DNA from: Diabrotica undecimpunctata
Taxonomy: Eukaryota; Arthropoda; Insecta; Coleoptera; Chrysomelidae
NCBI RefSeq assembly: GCF_040954645.1
Contig: NC_092806.1
Location: 148,642,429 to 148,706,428, forward strand
DNA length: 64,000 nucleotides
Reading direction: 5' to 3'
The position numbers and the translations under genes are program-made. The notes beneath the pieces were generated by a model. The model saw only the letters and a list, made by a program, of their open reading frames with translations. It was not told where the DNA came from and searched no databases. Shown one piece after another: positions 11,500-22,870 of the stretch (positions are counted from its first letter, which is position 1; every line of letters begins with the position of its first letter).

Positions 11500-13426
11500 C
11501 TTTGTTCATGTTTACCTATATTTAATTTTAAGATACTTCCTTTACAAATGGAGAGATTTAAAGTTGGAAAACGTGAAACCAAAACGAAAGCGTACTCAAA
11601 AGAAGGTCTAGGTGCTGCTTGGAAATTAGATCCTGCTCAAAAAGAAAGAGATGATATGCAATATTGGTTAACGTCATCAATAGCAAAACTTATTATTAAG
11701 TCTTTCTCGATTTAATTATATCGATATAATATAGTTGTGATCAACACAGCTTGGATTTATAGGCAACGGAAATTGATAAAAGGTGCCTCTATAGGCAAAG
11801 ATTTTTATTAAAAAAGTAGAACCAGTAACGTTTATCAATTTCATGTTGATAACTATAATAGAATTTGGCATGCGCAACTGGAATTGAGATCTGATACGCT
11901 CTTCCACGTTGTAGGAACTTCCGATCAAGACTTGAAACTAGCAACACCTGTAGCATAGTGGCGAAGTCCAACTTACTGGACAACAAAGTTTTAAGAATCC
12001 GTTTTATGTGTGTTTTTTTTTTAAGAGAAAAGGTTTCAATTGTATAACAGAGTTTTATTTATTTAGTTTAAAAGAGCAAGAAGTACAATATTGTTCTGGT
12101 TTTACTAGTTTGTTCAGTAATTCCCATCCGCTGAGTATCCAGTTTGTAATTTTCTTGTAAGACATATACACCTGCCAGAAATTAAAACGATTTCAATCAT
12201 GTCATAATTACTCCCATTTCATCGTGAATATATATATTTTTTTTAAATATATTAAGAATATTTATATTATATAATTATAATTATATATTATAATATAATT
12301 ATATTTATATTAATTTTCTTCGTTCATTTTTATTTAGATAATTGATTCAGAAAACCATCAAATTGTTCCAAGTTATCCAAGGTCACAATTATTTCGACAA
12401 AGCCATTAAGCTGATCCGGTTTTGTGTCTACCGGAGCCCGAAGTCCATTTCTTGTATCTATGTTAAAAAAACTTGTTTTTCAGTTATTCCTTTATGTAAA
12501 TAAGAGATCTTAAATAATGTGACTTTCATCGGAAAAAAGACATTCATCGGAAGTCAAATGGGGATGAGTAATAAGTTTTATTTGGAGTGTTGGTTTTGCT
12601 CTAACGAGAATTTGGTTTATTTTTTACTTTCAATTAAGTATTGGTTTGGATGAGAATTCCATCTAGGGCCGTCCCTACCAGAGGTTAGGAATCGACTGTA
12701 GGATCTCAATACGTTTGTATTTGGTACATTTAATTTTTTGTCATATTTTAAATTGCATAATAGTAATAGTCAAAATATTATTCATAATAATCATTTATTA
12801 TAATTTTAATTAAGAATAATTATTTACCATTGAAAGTTGTGATACTCCTTCAGATCTCTTTGTAAGGTATTTGTGTACACATCTAACCACAGAGTTTTTT
12901 TTATAAATATGCCAGAGGACCAATCCGTTAGATTAGTTTCTCGTTTCACTGGCGATATTTTTTATCGAATGCCAATGTGTAAAAATATTTTCTAGAGGCG
13001 ATTAGGTTGTACTTTCAAAGCTAGCTTTAACTTTAGCTTAATTTTTGAAATACATTCCACGTAGCATTTTTTCATAGTTTTTTTACAATGCACTTTTGTC
13101 CGGTAAGGATTTTTTAAAATGTTTCTCAAACAAGTTACAGGGTGGCTTGTAGATACTCATCTATGATCCCAAAAGGTGACAGATTTACTTCAGGGGTGCG
13201 CCCCTGCCTACGTGAGCCTTGGTTTACCTCCTAATACCATACAGATTATAAACGACGGCCCTGAGGGTAATCATAGGTACTAACCTGGGACCATCATATG
13301 CAAAATGAAGTGTAATACAATAACACTAAAAACGGTCTTTATGAAAATATAACCTTAAAAATACTACCGCATATGTAACGAAGAACTTACATTTTCATAT
13401 TCCAACTTTTAACATTTACTTATAGC
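11500..13426. other. No confident gene; one small open frame and AT-rich sequence
   Basis: A 55-codon frame at 11548-11715 (+), [14 protein letters not shown]...[13 protein letters not shown], has coding-like composition but no family I can name. It could be a fragment of a gene or a transposon. 12230-12310 is a nearly pure A/T stretch. A minus-strand phrase ECLFSDES near 12550 hints at a transposase remnant but is too short to call. Confidence 0.4.
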
Positions 13427-13876
13427 ATTAATTTTTTTTTAAGTGTAATCACATATGGCAGCGAAGTTTGGCAAATGAAACAAAGAACAGAGAAACTGTT
13501 ACTAGCAACAGAAATGGACTTCTGGAGAAGAGCAGCAGGAAAATCAAGAAGAGATCGGATACCAAATGAGAGAATACGTGAAATGATGGGAGTCAAGCAT
13601 ACAATAGTTGAGGACATAAAAACAAAACAGTTAATATGGTACGGCCATGTACAGAGAATGCCAGATGACAGGATTCCAAAACAGATTTTGACGTAGACAC
13701 CACAAGGAAGAAGAAAAAGAGGAAGGCCGAGAAAAAGCTGGAGAGAGGGAATTGAAAAAGAACTAGAGAAAAGAGAAATCCCTCCAGGCCTATGGCTGAA
13801 TAGAGAAGAATGGCGGTTAGGAGTCGGAAGGCGTCGGAGAACGCTGTAAACCGATAGTAGTAGTATTAATTTTTTT
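13427..13876 (+). mobile_element. 5'-truncated non-LTR fragment with 12-bp target duplication
   Basis: Coding reading starts at 13442 (SVITYGSEVWQMKQRTEKL) and passes LIWYGHVQRMPDDR to a TAG at 13694-13696. It continues in frame as GRRKRGRPRKSWREGI to a stop at about 13849. This is the 3' end of an RTE-like RT. The tail is (TAG)n at about 13853-13862. ATTAATTTTTTT occurs on both sides (13427-13438 and 13865-13876), giving a likely target duplication. One premature stop shows the copy is dead. Confidence 0.85.
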
Positions 13877-14149
13877 AGCAGCCACATTAAACATTGATAT
13901 TTGAACAAAATTCGTTTACAAACTAAGCAGAACATATCGAAAGGATAAAGTTAACAAATCAGGCAACCAGAGATACATTTTTATTAGTTCTCCTAAATTA
14001 AAATAGATAAAAAATTAGTAAAAACTCAAAAAAGCCATTTAGCTAGTTATAGTAGCAAATAAAAATGAATACATGAAGAAAATTTTATAAAATAATGTTG
14101 GATTTATTATCATTCAGCCCATTGTACCCATTGTTGAACATAGAACTCC

Positions 14150-15547
14150 AACCGAAGTCGATATTCTTGTATGTTCTAAAAAGGTTTAATTTCTGAACAC
14201 CCAAAAAGCTATCGACCAATTGCTCTACTGTATAATGTATAATGAAGAAGTACTGAGAGCAATGAACACACGCCCTCATCTGGTCAATACTATCAAAATT
14301 AGAATGACATCATATCTAGGACACATATTGCGCCATAGGGAATTTAAGCAGCTCCAGGTAATATTGGAAGGTAAGATTGAAGGTAAAATGGGCATAGGAC
14401 GAAAGAAAAAATCTTGGCTACGAAACATCAGAGATTGGATCCACACAAGAGGAAATGAATTAATTCATCAAGCCCAGAACAGAGAGAATTTTGCCATATT
14501 GATAGCCAACCTCAACAGAGAAGGCACTTAGGAGTAGGAGGATAATGTATAAACTACTACAACAATCCTCAAAGCTCTACCAATTGAGCAAGTAGGTTTT
14601 AGACCAAATCAAGGTTGCACAGACGAGGTGTTATCTCTCTGAACTTACATAGAAGTCGGCGCTTAAAGAAAACTGAAAAGTTCTGCTGCGTTCATAGATC
14701 TGTCAGCAGCTTTTGACACCATCTGGCGAGAAGGAATGATTTATAAACTCTTATGCACAATTCCTTGTAAATTCACCGCTAGATTAAGAGAAAATATGCT
14801 CACCGACAGAGTATTTCAACTAAGTATAGGATCCGAAGGAAGCACCCACAAGAAACTCAAAAATGGTCAGCCATAAGGCTCGGTACTGGCACCACTGCTT
14901 TTTAGCCTTAACGTCGCAGACATGCTGACAACAATATCAACAAAGTTTGGCTATGCTGATGACTTGGCTTTTTTTACCCAAACAAAGTCACTAGAAGAAG
15001 CTGAAGAGATTCTTACGAAAGACCTAGGGGTTAAGGAAAATTACTTTCAAAAATGGTGACTTCACTCCAATCACCAACACATTGGTAACCAGTGCTGAGC
15101 GACATTCCACCACCATATCGTCGCCGACTCAATCTGCTTATCAAAGAATATAACAAGATCCTTTGCAACACGGCGCTGTCGATTGCCGCAGCAGGTTAAC
15201 CAAATACTGCCATACGTTGCATCACAGAGACTGAACTGAACATGATCGATGTGCAGATATGTTGCACAAAAGGGGCAAGCTACCATCACCGTCATGCAGC
15301 TGCGGCGAGATCCAATCTATCAAGCACATAACGGAGGAGTGCCACCAGCGAGCCTACGAGGGCAGCTCACAAGACTTCCTGTTTGCGACGATCGAGTCGA
15401 TTAACTACATAAACCTCGACGTTTGCCTATAAACTGGGCATGATTTAAGTATTTTTATTTCGAGTCAACTTTAACGTTTATTATAATGTTTAGTGTAATA
15501 TTGTAGATGTATCGAAATGCCATATGCTAAATAAAAAAAATAAATAG
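14150..15547 (+). pseudogene. Jockey-like reverse transcriptase, interrupted and decayed
   Basis: The first block HPKSYRPIALL (about 14199-14231) is cut by an insert (14243-14541) and resumes at about 14553. It goes through QVGFRPNQGCTDEV, FIDLSAAFDTIWREGM (about 14695), GSVLAPLLFSLNV and FGYADDLAFFTQT (about 14945). The far C-terminus has the zinc-knuckle-like CSCGEIQSIKHITEEC (about 15298-15345). An A-rich tail, AAATAAAAAAAATAAATA, is at 15528-15547. Several in-frame stops and frame changes are present. There is no RNase H domain, as in Jockey-type elements. The endonuclease part is missing. Confidence 0.85.
14243..14541 (+). mobile_element. Nested 299-bp non-LTR fragment with 11-bp target duplication
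   Basis: An insert within the Jockey-like RT. It encodes YLGHILRHREFKQ and ILEGKIEGKMGIGRKKKSW, the same 3' family as the RT pseudogene at 462-1850. It stops at 14531 and ends in two TAGGAG units. ATAATGTATAA stands on both sides (14232-14242 and 14542-14552), exact over 11 bp. Confidence 0.92.
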
Positions 15548-16541
15548 GTTGATTTTCAATCTTTTTATATTATCTATGCAATGTGTATGCGATCTTTCTT
15601 CCGCTATATCTCTTGTCGCTTATACAGTATCATTTCAATATTTTTTGTCATTATTTATTATTGTCGTATGGTCGGGCCAGTTTCATTTAAGTTTATTAAT
15701 TCGTTTGATATTTTAGTCCACACAATCCTAAATCTTAACATGCCGTTGATATATTTTAATAAGTAAAATATGAATAATAATTTAGAACCAATACGGATTA
15801 AGTTAGACTTAATCCCGTATACGAAAATTTACCCAACCATCCCGTACACTCTTCGAATCAAATATCTATCAAAATTATTTCTATAACATTACATTTAAGA
15901 GTCTACCGCTTCTGTTTAAAATCTGTTTAGATCCTTTTGAAAAGAGCAAGGCCTTTCGACGAACTTCGGATTGCGTATACCAACCCTCTTACGTAATCCG
16001 GGTAAATCCATCAAAACGGAACGGCAAAAAATGTTTTTGTTGAGTGCCAGTTGGTCCACAACCTTCGCAATTATTTTGTTTGTAGTCTGACAGGTGTCTG
16101 TCAACAAGTATGTTCTTCGTCCCCTGTTATTTATTACCACCAAAAGACAGTAATTTAAGAATGTGTGTAAAGATTAATCGACACGATGAAAAATCCATTG
16201 TTGCTGGTTTGTTGGCTAATATATATTTAGATATTATTGTATATAGAACTAAACCACAAGCAATTGTAATGACAATTTCATTTTACATTTGTTTTAACGT
16301 TTCGAATTACAATCCGGAAATCGTTTTCAAAAAATTTATAATAACAAATTATTAATTTTCTTAACCTATAAATGTTTGTAGTTGGTGGTGGGAGGTAATA
16401 TCAACTTAACAGTTGACTTAATGTACCAAGATGTTAAAACAAAATACAAAATAACAATATAAACAATATAAAAGGTGTTGGATATAAAAGATGTTTAAAT
16501 TTAGTACCAATACAACCATACCACAAAAAATGTATTTAGTC
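15548..16541. other. No confident gene
   Basis: AT-rich stretch. A 75-codon minus-strand frame (16143-15916) has coding-like composition (DLPGLRKRVGIRNPKF) but matches no family I know and has no neighbour to support it. Confidence 0.45.
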
Positions 16542-16578
16542 TAAAGCCGCATCTTCATTGAGTCGACATTGTCGATCG
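16542..16578 (+). repeat. Harbinger left TIR
   Basis: Begins TAAAGCCGCATCTTCATTGA and pairs with 19411-19447. Two mismatches in 37. Confidence 0.9.
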
Positions 16579-16664
16579 ACTTTGTCTATCGACACTGCCG
16601 TCCGACAAATCGAAAAAGCTTCACATGTCGGCAGGCAGAATATTTGTAGACAGTCGAAACGAAA

Positions 16665-18792
16665 ATGTGTGACGAAGATGACGCCATTATTTTTTGTGCC
16701 GCATTTGGTATTATCTCAACTAAAAAGCGCATAAAAGAAGATTTTGGGTTCGACCAAGTCTTCAAAGTAGAAATCGGTATAGCGGTAGTAATCTGATGGA
16801 AGATTTAAAAAAGGAAGATATCGATATATTGAACCTTGAATACAGATGTAACGGTGGTTTCAGAAATTTTTTTCGAATGTCGGAAAGTGAACTTGAATAT
16901 TTATTGAACAAAATCGGGCTAAAAATTTGTAAGCAAGACACCAATTGTAGACCTGCCATGCCAACAAAGGAGCACCTCGCTGTGACATTACGATTTTTAT
17001 TTACTGGACACTATTTCGGAGGTCTGCGATGCCCTTATTGCCGCATTATAACATTACATATAGGTAAGTAGAGTTTTACTAAAACTACATTCATACTGAA
17101 AGAGGTGTATATTATCAAATTTTATTAACTAATACTAAACTTACAAAAACGCAACACAGCAGTAAAATGAAGTGAACTAATTCGAAAATAAAACTAAGTT
17201 TTCAAATAAATGTAAGTGTCAAACCCTTAGTGCTTATTGAGACATGCCACGTCCCAGACATTATAGTTGTTGAATGAAATGATTTATGGCTTCATCATCT
17301 TTAGTACTTGATTCTTTTGAAGTTAAGGGGTTCGTAAAAGAAAAACAGGAAGAATGCTCTGGGGATGGGTGCGGTACTAAAGTCGTTATTGAACCAACAG
17401 GATACTGATGGCGCTGAGACTGAGGATAATATTGCGGTGGTGGCTGTTGTGATACTGGATACTTGTCCAATTTTCCTTCGAACTGAATCGTGCTTATCAT
17501 GTGTTGCACTGTAGTTTGAGTATAAGCGGTAGGCAAATTTCGTAATACAACAGCAACTTCTTCTCCAAATACGCTAAAGACAGCATTTTTAATTCTTTCT
17601 GAAAACACCTGTGTCATCATCCTGTATGCAAATTAACCATTGGGTTATCACGTTTCCTTTTCTTGGATGACACTTGGTCAATATTTGGTGACTTTAACTG
17701 TTTTTTGCACTTGTGTTTCCCCTTGGGCGTTCAACTTTTTCAACATTTCCAGCATTTGCATTATTACATTCTGCTATATTGTTTTCTGTCACATTATTTG
17801 TGTGAATAAAATCTTGACTGTTCTCATCATTTTCAGTGATGTCATTCACATCACCTGTATCTTCCAAAGCATCTACTTCAGTTGGAACCTGTAATCAAGA
17901 GTATTTATATTAGATTAATTTAAAATAAAATAGGTTAGATATTGAAAATTAACAGGTCTTTTTATTTCAGATGCCTAAAACCGAGGAAGAATGGAAAGCT
18001 ATTGCAGAGGACTATTACAATTGTTTGAACTTTCCAAACTGTATCGGAGCTATGAACGGAAAACACATAGTATTGCAAGCCCCAATAAATAGCGGCAGTG
18101 AATTTTTTAATTACAAAGGAATCTTCAGTATTGTTTTATTTGCCGTAGTCGGTGCAAATTATAATTTTATTTATGCCAATGTGGGATGCCAGGGGCGTAT
18201 TTCTGATGGTGGTGTATTTAGTAACACTGTATTTAATAAATTTCTTGAAGAGAATACAATGCATTTGCCTGCGGAAAATCTGCTTCCAAATAGTAATGTA
18301 AAAAGCTCGCTCATTTTCGTGGCAGATGATGCATTTCCACTGTCTACAAACATAATGAAACCTTATGCAGGGCTTCACCCTAAAGGTTCTAGTAAATGAG
18401 TATTTAATTATCGTTTAAGCAGGGTTTGGAGATTATCTGAAAATGTTTTTGGCATAATATCTAGCGTATTTAGAGTATTTCGCAAACCAATGCTATTAGA
18501 ACCGACTACTGCCTCTAAGGTAACCTTAACAGCATGTTATTTGCACAGTTTTCTTAGAAAAAGTATATCCAGGAATATTAAAAATCCTCCTGGACCACAC
18601 TATGCTGACTGTTTTAACACCAGAGACTAAATTCCAGGAGCTTGGAGAAGTGAAGTTTCTAATCAACTTCTATTAGTAAAGTTACCAAAACTACCCAGAA
18701 AAAGTGTACTGTGTGCTCTACATGTGAGAAACGTGTTAAAATACTATTTTATGATACCAGAAGGAGAAATGCCTTGGAAATACTTAAAGTGA
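16665..18792 (+). pseudogene. PIF/Harbinger DDE transposase, two exons, inactivated
   Basis: Exon 1 is 16665-17063. It starts MCDEDDAIIFCAAFG, has a frame change near 16780, then FFRMSESELEYLLNKIG and LRFLFTGHYFGG. It is followed by a clean donor GTAAGT at 17064. Exon 2 begins at 17971 after TTTATTTCAG and carries the catalytic region. PNCIGAMNGKHI has Asn where the family has catalytic Asp (G-to-A change). The second acidic motif is FVADDAFPLS. A TGA at 18397-18399 sits where an Arg is expected before FNYRLSRVWRLSENVFGI, the block with the catalytic Glu. A second stop lies at about 18627. The end is 18792. The role in relatives is cutting and joining of element ends. Confidence 0.9.
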
Positions 18793-19165
18793 TAAAATGT
18801 GTATTAATATAATATTATGTAGCCTAATAAAAAAGAAATTGTGCGTGTAAAATATATTTCTGGTCTTATTTTTGTCACGTGAGAATCTTAAACTTTCATA
18901 AGCAAACCATTTACTTTTGTACACATCCTCCGTGCCAGATTTATTGCCACCCTTTGTTTTTTTTTATTTCTCTTGCTAACTGACTTTAAAGATTTTTTAT
19001 TTTTTGTTCTACTACTTGCTTTTCCATATTAAATTCACTGGCAATTTCCATCAAAGCATTATGTCTGATGTTCTCTTTATAATATTTGCCTCTAATGTTT
19101 CATAGATTTGTTTTTAATTTGTACGCTTCAATAAATACCATCAGTTTTTCTTTTTCCCATTCCAT
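17261..19165 (-). pseudogene. Harbinger accessory MADF/BESS-type DNA-binding protein, broken
   Basis: Read on the minus strand. A MADF-like N-terminal part starts at 19165 (MEWEKEKLMVFIEAYKL) and runs to about 18840 through KWFAYESLRFSRDK. It contains a stop and frame changes. A distal part starts at about 17893 after an AG acceptor (VPTEVDALEDTGD). It has a frame change near 17715, a basic KKRKRD run, then MTQVFSERIKNAVFSVFGEEVA. It ends in a BESS-like tail DDEAINHFIQQL at 17261. In active relatives this protein binds element ends and helps import the transposase. The distal exon lies inside the transposase intron, and the transposase catalytic exon lies inside this gene's presumed intron. 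Confidence 0.8.
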
Positions 19166-19410
19166 TTTGCCTAGAAGTTCAAAACACGAGACTTCGGATT
19201 GAGACTGGGACTACGCCGCGCGCACACTGAATTATTTTATCAATGTCAAAGGTCGAATGCTAGCTAGCATGTCCACACTTCGAATTCGACTCGACTACCC
19301 TTTGATTTTACCGACAGAGCATGAAAAACTAGTCGACAGGTCGAACGACATCTTTTGTCGATCGACAAAGTCGACTGCCGCGTACACACTCAGTCGAAGA
19401 TGTTGATAGA

Positions 19411-19447
19411 CGATCGACAATGTCGACTCAATGAGGACGCGGCTTTA
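19411..19447 (-). repeat. Harbinger right TIR
   Basis: Ends in CAATGAGGACGCGGCTTTA and pairs with the left TIR. Confidence 0.9.
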
Positions 19448-19784
19448 CGGACAGTGCTGACTTATCCATTTTTATAACTGAAAATAAAATTTAAACATGA
19501 AATAATGTGAAAAAAAACATATTATACCTTTCAGTAGACGCAGCTTGTCTAGGAGACCGGTGGGAGTCAATGACGGTCAATTCTAAAGTCAATCGGAAGC
19601 TGTCGAAATTCTCCGGCTCTGTACCTTCTTTTGATAGGTACATTTGTATCATAGTAGTGTTAATGCTCGAACTGTAAGTTTTTAATTTGTGACACCAGTG
19701 CAGTGGACCGTGTGCATCTATAGAAGTAATATAATTTTGTGACATGTAAATAATTGATTTATAAAAAAACCTTATTTTTCAGAT
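19448..19784. other. No confident gene
   Basis: Between the Harbinger right end and the second piggyBac coding region. It probably includes 5' sequence of the latter: a plausible 3' splice site (TTATTTTTCAG) is at 19772-19782. No TTAA-flanked TIR was identified for that element. Confidence 0.4.
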
Positions 19785-21345
19785 TATATGGATTATGAAA
19801 AAGAGCAAAAAAGATTGTTAGCACTTTTTGAAGAAGTTTCGACGAGTGATGAGTATGATGATGAAGAGAAATCGAAAGAAGAAGATCATGTAGAAGAAAA
19901 CTTAGCCATTTGACTTTGACCGATTTTTGACCGGTCCATATTTTTTGGGCAAAGATAATAAAACAAAATGGGTTAAGCATATTCCCCTAAGAACGTTGGA
20001 ACTCGAAGTGAAAATATTGTTCTGCAGTTTCCGGGTTCATCACAATGTGTCAGACAGAAAACCAATATTTTAAATATCTGGAACAATCTATTTGATACTG
20101 ATATGCTCATATAATTTTTAATGGGATCAATACAAAAATAAAATTAAAAAAGCAGAAGTTCAGTTGCGATCCAGATATATATCCAACAAACATTGATCAA
20201 ATTTGTGCCCTTTGAGATCTCTTATATCTTGCAGGCGTAAGAAAGGCAAGTCACCTTAATATTTCATACTTGTGGAAAATAAACGGCACTGGTATAGAGG
20301 TTTTCCAATTGACAATAAACATAACGAGATTCAGAAATTTACTAAGTTATATGCGAACTGATGATATCAATACACTGCATGATAGAGTTAGTTTGTTATT
20401 TTTCTGATAAAATTAGAAAAATGTTTCTCTTATTCGCAATACGTAACCGTGCATGAAAAGTTAGAAGCTTTTAGAGGACGGTACATACCAAGCAAACTTA
20501 ATAGATACGGTATAAAAATATTTGCACTGTCTGATGCGAAGTTATTTTATACCGGTAACATGGAAGTATACGTTAGTAAAAACCAAGTGGGTGGTCCATA
20601 CTATCTAGACATCTAAGAGAAATGTTACCACCGAGAATTGGTACACCAGCGTTGATTTTGGTATAAGCTTAAAGGAAAATTGTTTAACTTTCTTGCGAAT
20701 AATAAAAGTAAATAGAAGAGAAATATCTGCATATTTTTCTAACAATTAAGGACGACTTATTGGCTCTATTAAATTTGGGTTTGGTTCAAGAGGAACATTA
20801 GTGTCAGATAAACCAAAACAAAAACGTTCCGTTATATTGTACTATGCAGCATGGAGACGACGTTAATCCTGTAACTGGAAATCATATTAGCATATAACAG
20901 CACAAAAAGCGGTGTTGATACCGTAGATAAATTATAATCACAATATGATGTGGCACGTTGTAGTAGAAGATGGCCTGTGGTTGTTTTGTACAGCCTTTTA
21001 AATGGTACAGCAATAAACTCCTTTGTTACTTACAATTGTAACATTCTAAATTCCACAAAGACCCGACGAGAAAATTTAACAAATTTAGCATTTAGCCTTA
21101 TGTACAACCACCAGAAGATTCGAAGCCAAAATGTCTATACACCCAAGACAATAAGAATTCGACTAAAGATCTGTCATTTGGATGAAGATGTCGGGCCAGT
21201 TCAAAGAACTCCGGGAGTAATTGGGAGGTGTGGTGATTGTGGATGGAAAAAGAATCGAAAAATGAAATATTTTTGTTCGATTTGTAAAAAGTATCTTTGT
21301 TTGGAACATGTAAATCCAATTTGCAATGACAAAAAATCTTGACTT
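19785..21345 (+). pseudogene. Second piggyBac transposase, decayed
   Basis: Starts at ATG 19788 (MDYEKEQKRLLALFEEVSTSDEY, an acidic N-terminus typical of insect piggyBac) and hits a TGA at about 19912. Later family blocks appear in shifting frames. They are YLWKINGTGIEVFQ (about 20265), HEKLEAFRGRYIPSK with YGIKIFALSDAKLFYTGN (about 20450-20565), KSGVDTVDKL (about 20908, with a conserved Asp), and an open C-terminal part at 20950-21342. That part ends in a cysteine-rich domain of the form CGDCGW...CSICKKYLCLEH...C. The domain binds element ends in relatives. The family differs from the element at 6695-9370. Confidence 0.87.
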
Positions 21346-21639
21346 GATTTTATTATGTGTTTTGCCATCTCTTATATTTTTTTATAATAAATCTTAGTAA
21401 AATACTGTTTTATTTGTGTTTAAGATATTTCTTGAAGACCGAATGTTATATTTTAATTTTAAATTAATTGTAATTTGTTTAGTAAAAAAGAAAATAAATC
21501 AGACTATTACAACAATTGTGGACTTTTTTTGTGCTACGTAAAGAAACAAAATATGTCAATAATAATAAATAATATTACAAAGAATAAAAAAAATAGATTA
21601 TTTTATTGAAATTTAAACAAAATGCATCCAGAGGACTAT

Positions 21640-22870
21640 TTTATGACCGGTGTAGTAGACAGTGTGCGACTACTGATCATCATAAGTGGCTCGACAATCT
21701 TGGCCTGCTCACAAACAAGTCGCCACTCTTATCGATTTCTGTCAACTTCCCTTTACTTTCTGACCCTTAGAATCTGTAGGTCTTCTTCCACATCATCAAT
21801 CCATCTCCTTGGTGACGTCCTTTACTTCTTGTGTCTTCTGGTTTTGAAAACGTTAATTTTTTCATGTTTTGGTGATCTGACATCCTAACAATGTGTCCAA
21901 CCCATCAAAGTCTCTACACTTTAACGAATTTCACAATATATGGATTGGTGTATAACTAATATAGTTCATATAGTCTTTTATCTTCGACGCCATATAGCCC
22001 ATTTTCACTTACGGCCCAAAAAATCTTTCTAAGAATTTTTCTCTCAAAAAAGTCTTTCATCATTTCAGACAAGGTCCACGTTTCAGCCCCATATATCAAA
22101 ACCGATCTTATTAAGGTCTTGTATATATTGAGCTTTGCTGTACGTTTTATATTTTTATTTTTTAAATGTTTCTGGAGACCGTGAACAGTTGTTTTTGCTA
22201 TTGCTATGCGTCTTCTTATTTTGTGGCTTATCGTGTTTGTTGTGTTTACTAGCGATGCAAGATATGTGAATTATTTGACTTGCTCAAAAGTATGGTTGTT
22301 ATAATAGTTGGATATTTCTGGGGTTTTTAGAAACAAACATATATTTGGTTTTTTCCTTTTTACTACAAGTCGTAATTCATTTGCCGTATCCGCAAGCCTT
22401 GTAAAACACTGTCTCTCATACTTCTAGCCACTATAACTATATCGACGAATATTTAATTGTCTGATTGAATTTTTTAAGGAAATATTAAATAGGAGACACG
22501 CCAGCGCACCCCCCTGTCTTAGACCATTATTATTGTCAAAGAACGTAGAGCTTTCTCCTTCAATTCTAACATATGAGCTTACGTTTTGATTGTTAGTTGG
22601 GTCAATTTAACTAACTAAGGTGGGATCCCAAAGTCTATCATTGCATTATATAATGCATTTCTTTTCACACTGTCATAGGCCGCTTTGAAGTCGACGAAAA
22701 AATGGTGTGTATCTGTGTTATATTCTAGTTACTTTTCTAGAATCTGCCTATGTGCTTGAATTTGATGTTTAGTTGCCTTTCTAGCAGAATTCTTTGTAAA
22801 ATATTTAAATCTTTTAAAAAATATATTACCGAAGATTCTATACGCAGATGCTCTTTAGCCACTTTTCTGG
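21640..22870 (-). pseudogene. Non-LTR reverse transcriptase, antisense, heavily decayed
   Basis: Reading the minus strand gives fragments of an RTE-like RT in changing frames. From about 22720 downward there is a second-block region (tracts for KYNTDTHHFFVDFKAAYD). A thumb region near 22100 has IYGAETWTLSEMMKDFFERKILRKIF. A 3' signature near 21890 has VGHIVRMSDHQN. Stops are frequent. The paired plus-strand open frame at 21622-21888 is a shadow. Confidence 0.75.

Larger units (their letters stand above)
16542..19447. mobile_element. PIF/Harbinger element with TIRs and both genes
   Basis: The ends match as inverted repeats of about 37 bp with two mismatches: TAAAGCCGCATCTTCATTGA (16542-16561) and its counterpart ending at 19447. 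They continue into GTCGACATTGTCGATCG. Inside each end are further TCGAC/GTCGA-rich repeats. The outermost TA/TTA letters are ambiguous between target site and TIR. The element carries the two genes typical of the superfamily: a DDE transposase (+) and a MADF/BESS-type DNA-binding accessory protein (-). Both are mutated, so the copy is inactive. Confidence 0.93.

Noticed and set aside
12480..12620. Minus-strand ECLFSDES phrase suggesting a Tc1/mariner-type transposase
   Set aside because: Only one short motif, followed by stops. No second catalytic block or TIR found.
13420..13935. Minus-strand 171-codon frame
   Set aside because: Exact shadow of the 3' end of the plus-strand non-LTR fragment at 13427-13876.
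15916..16143. 75-codon minus-strand frame
   Set aside because: No recognised family, no splice or promoter context. Could be chance.
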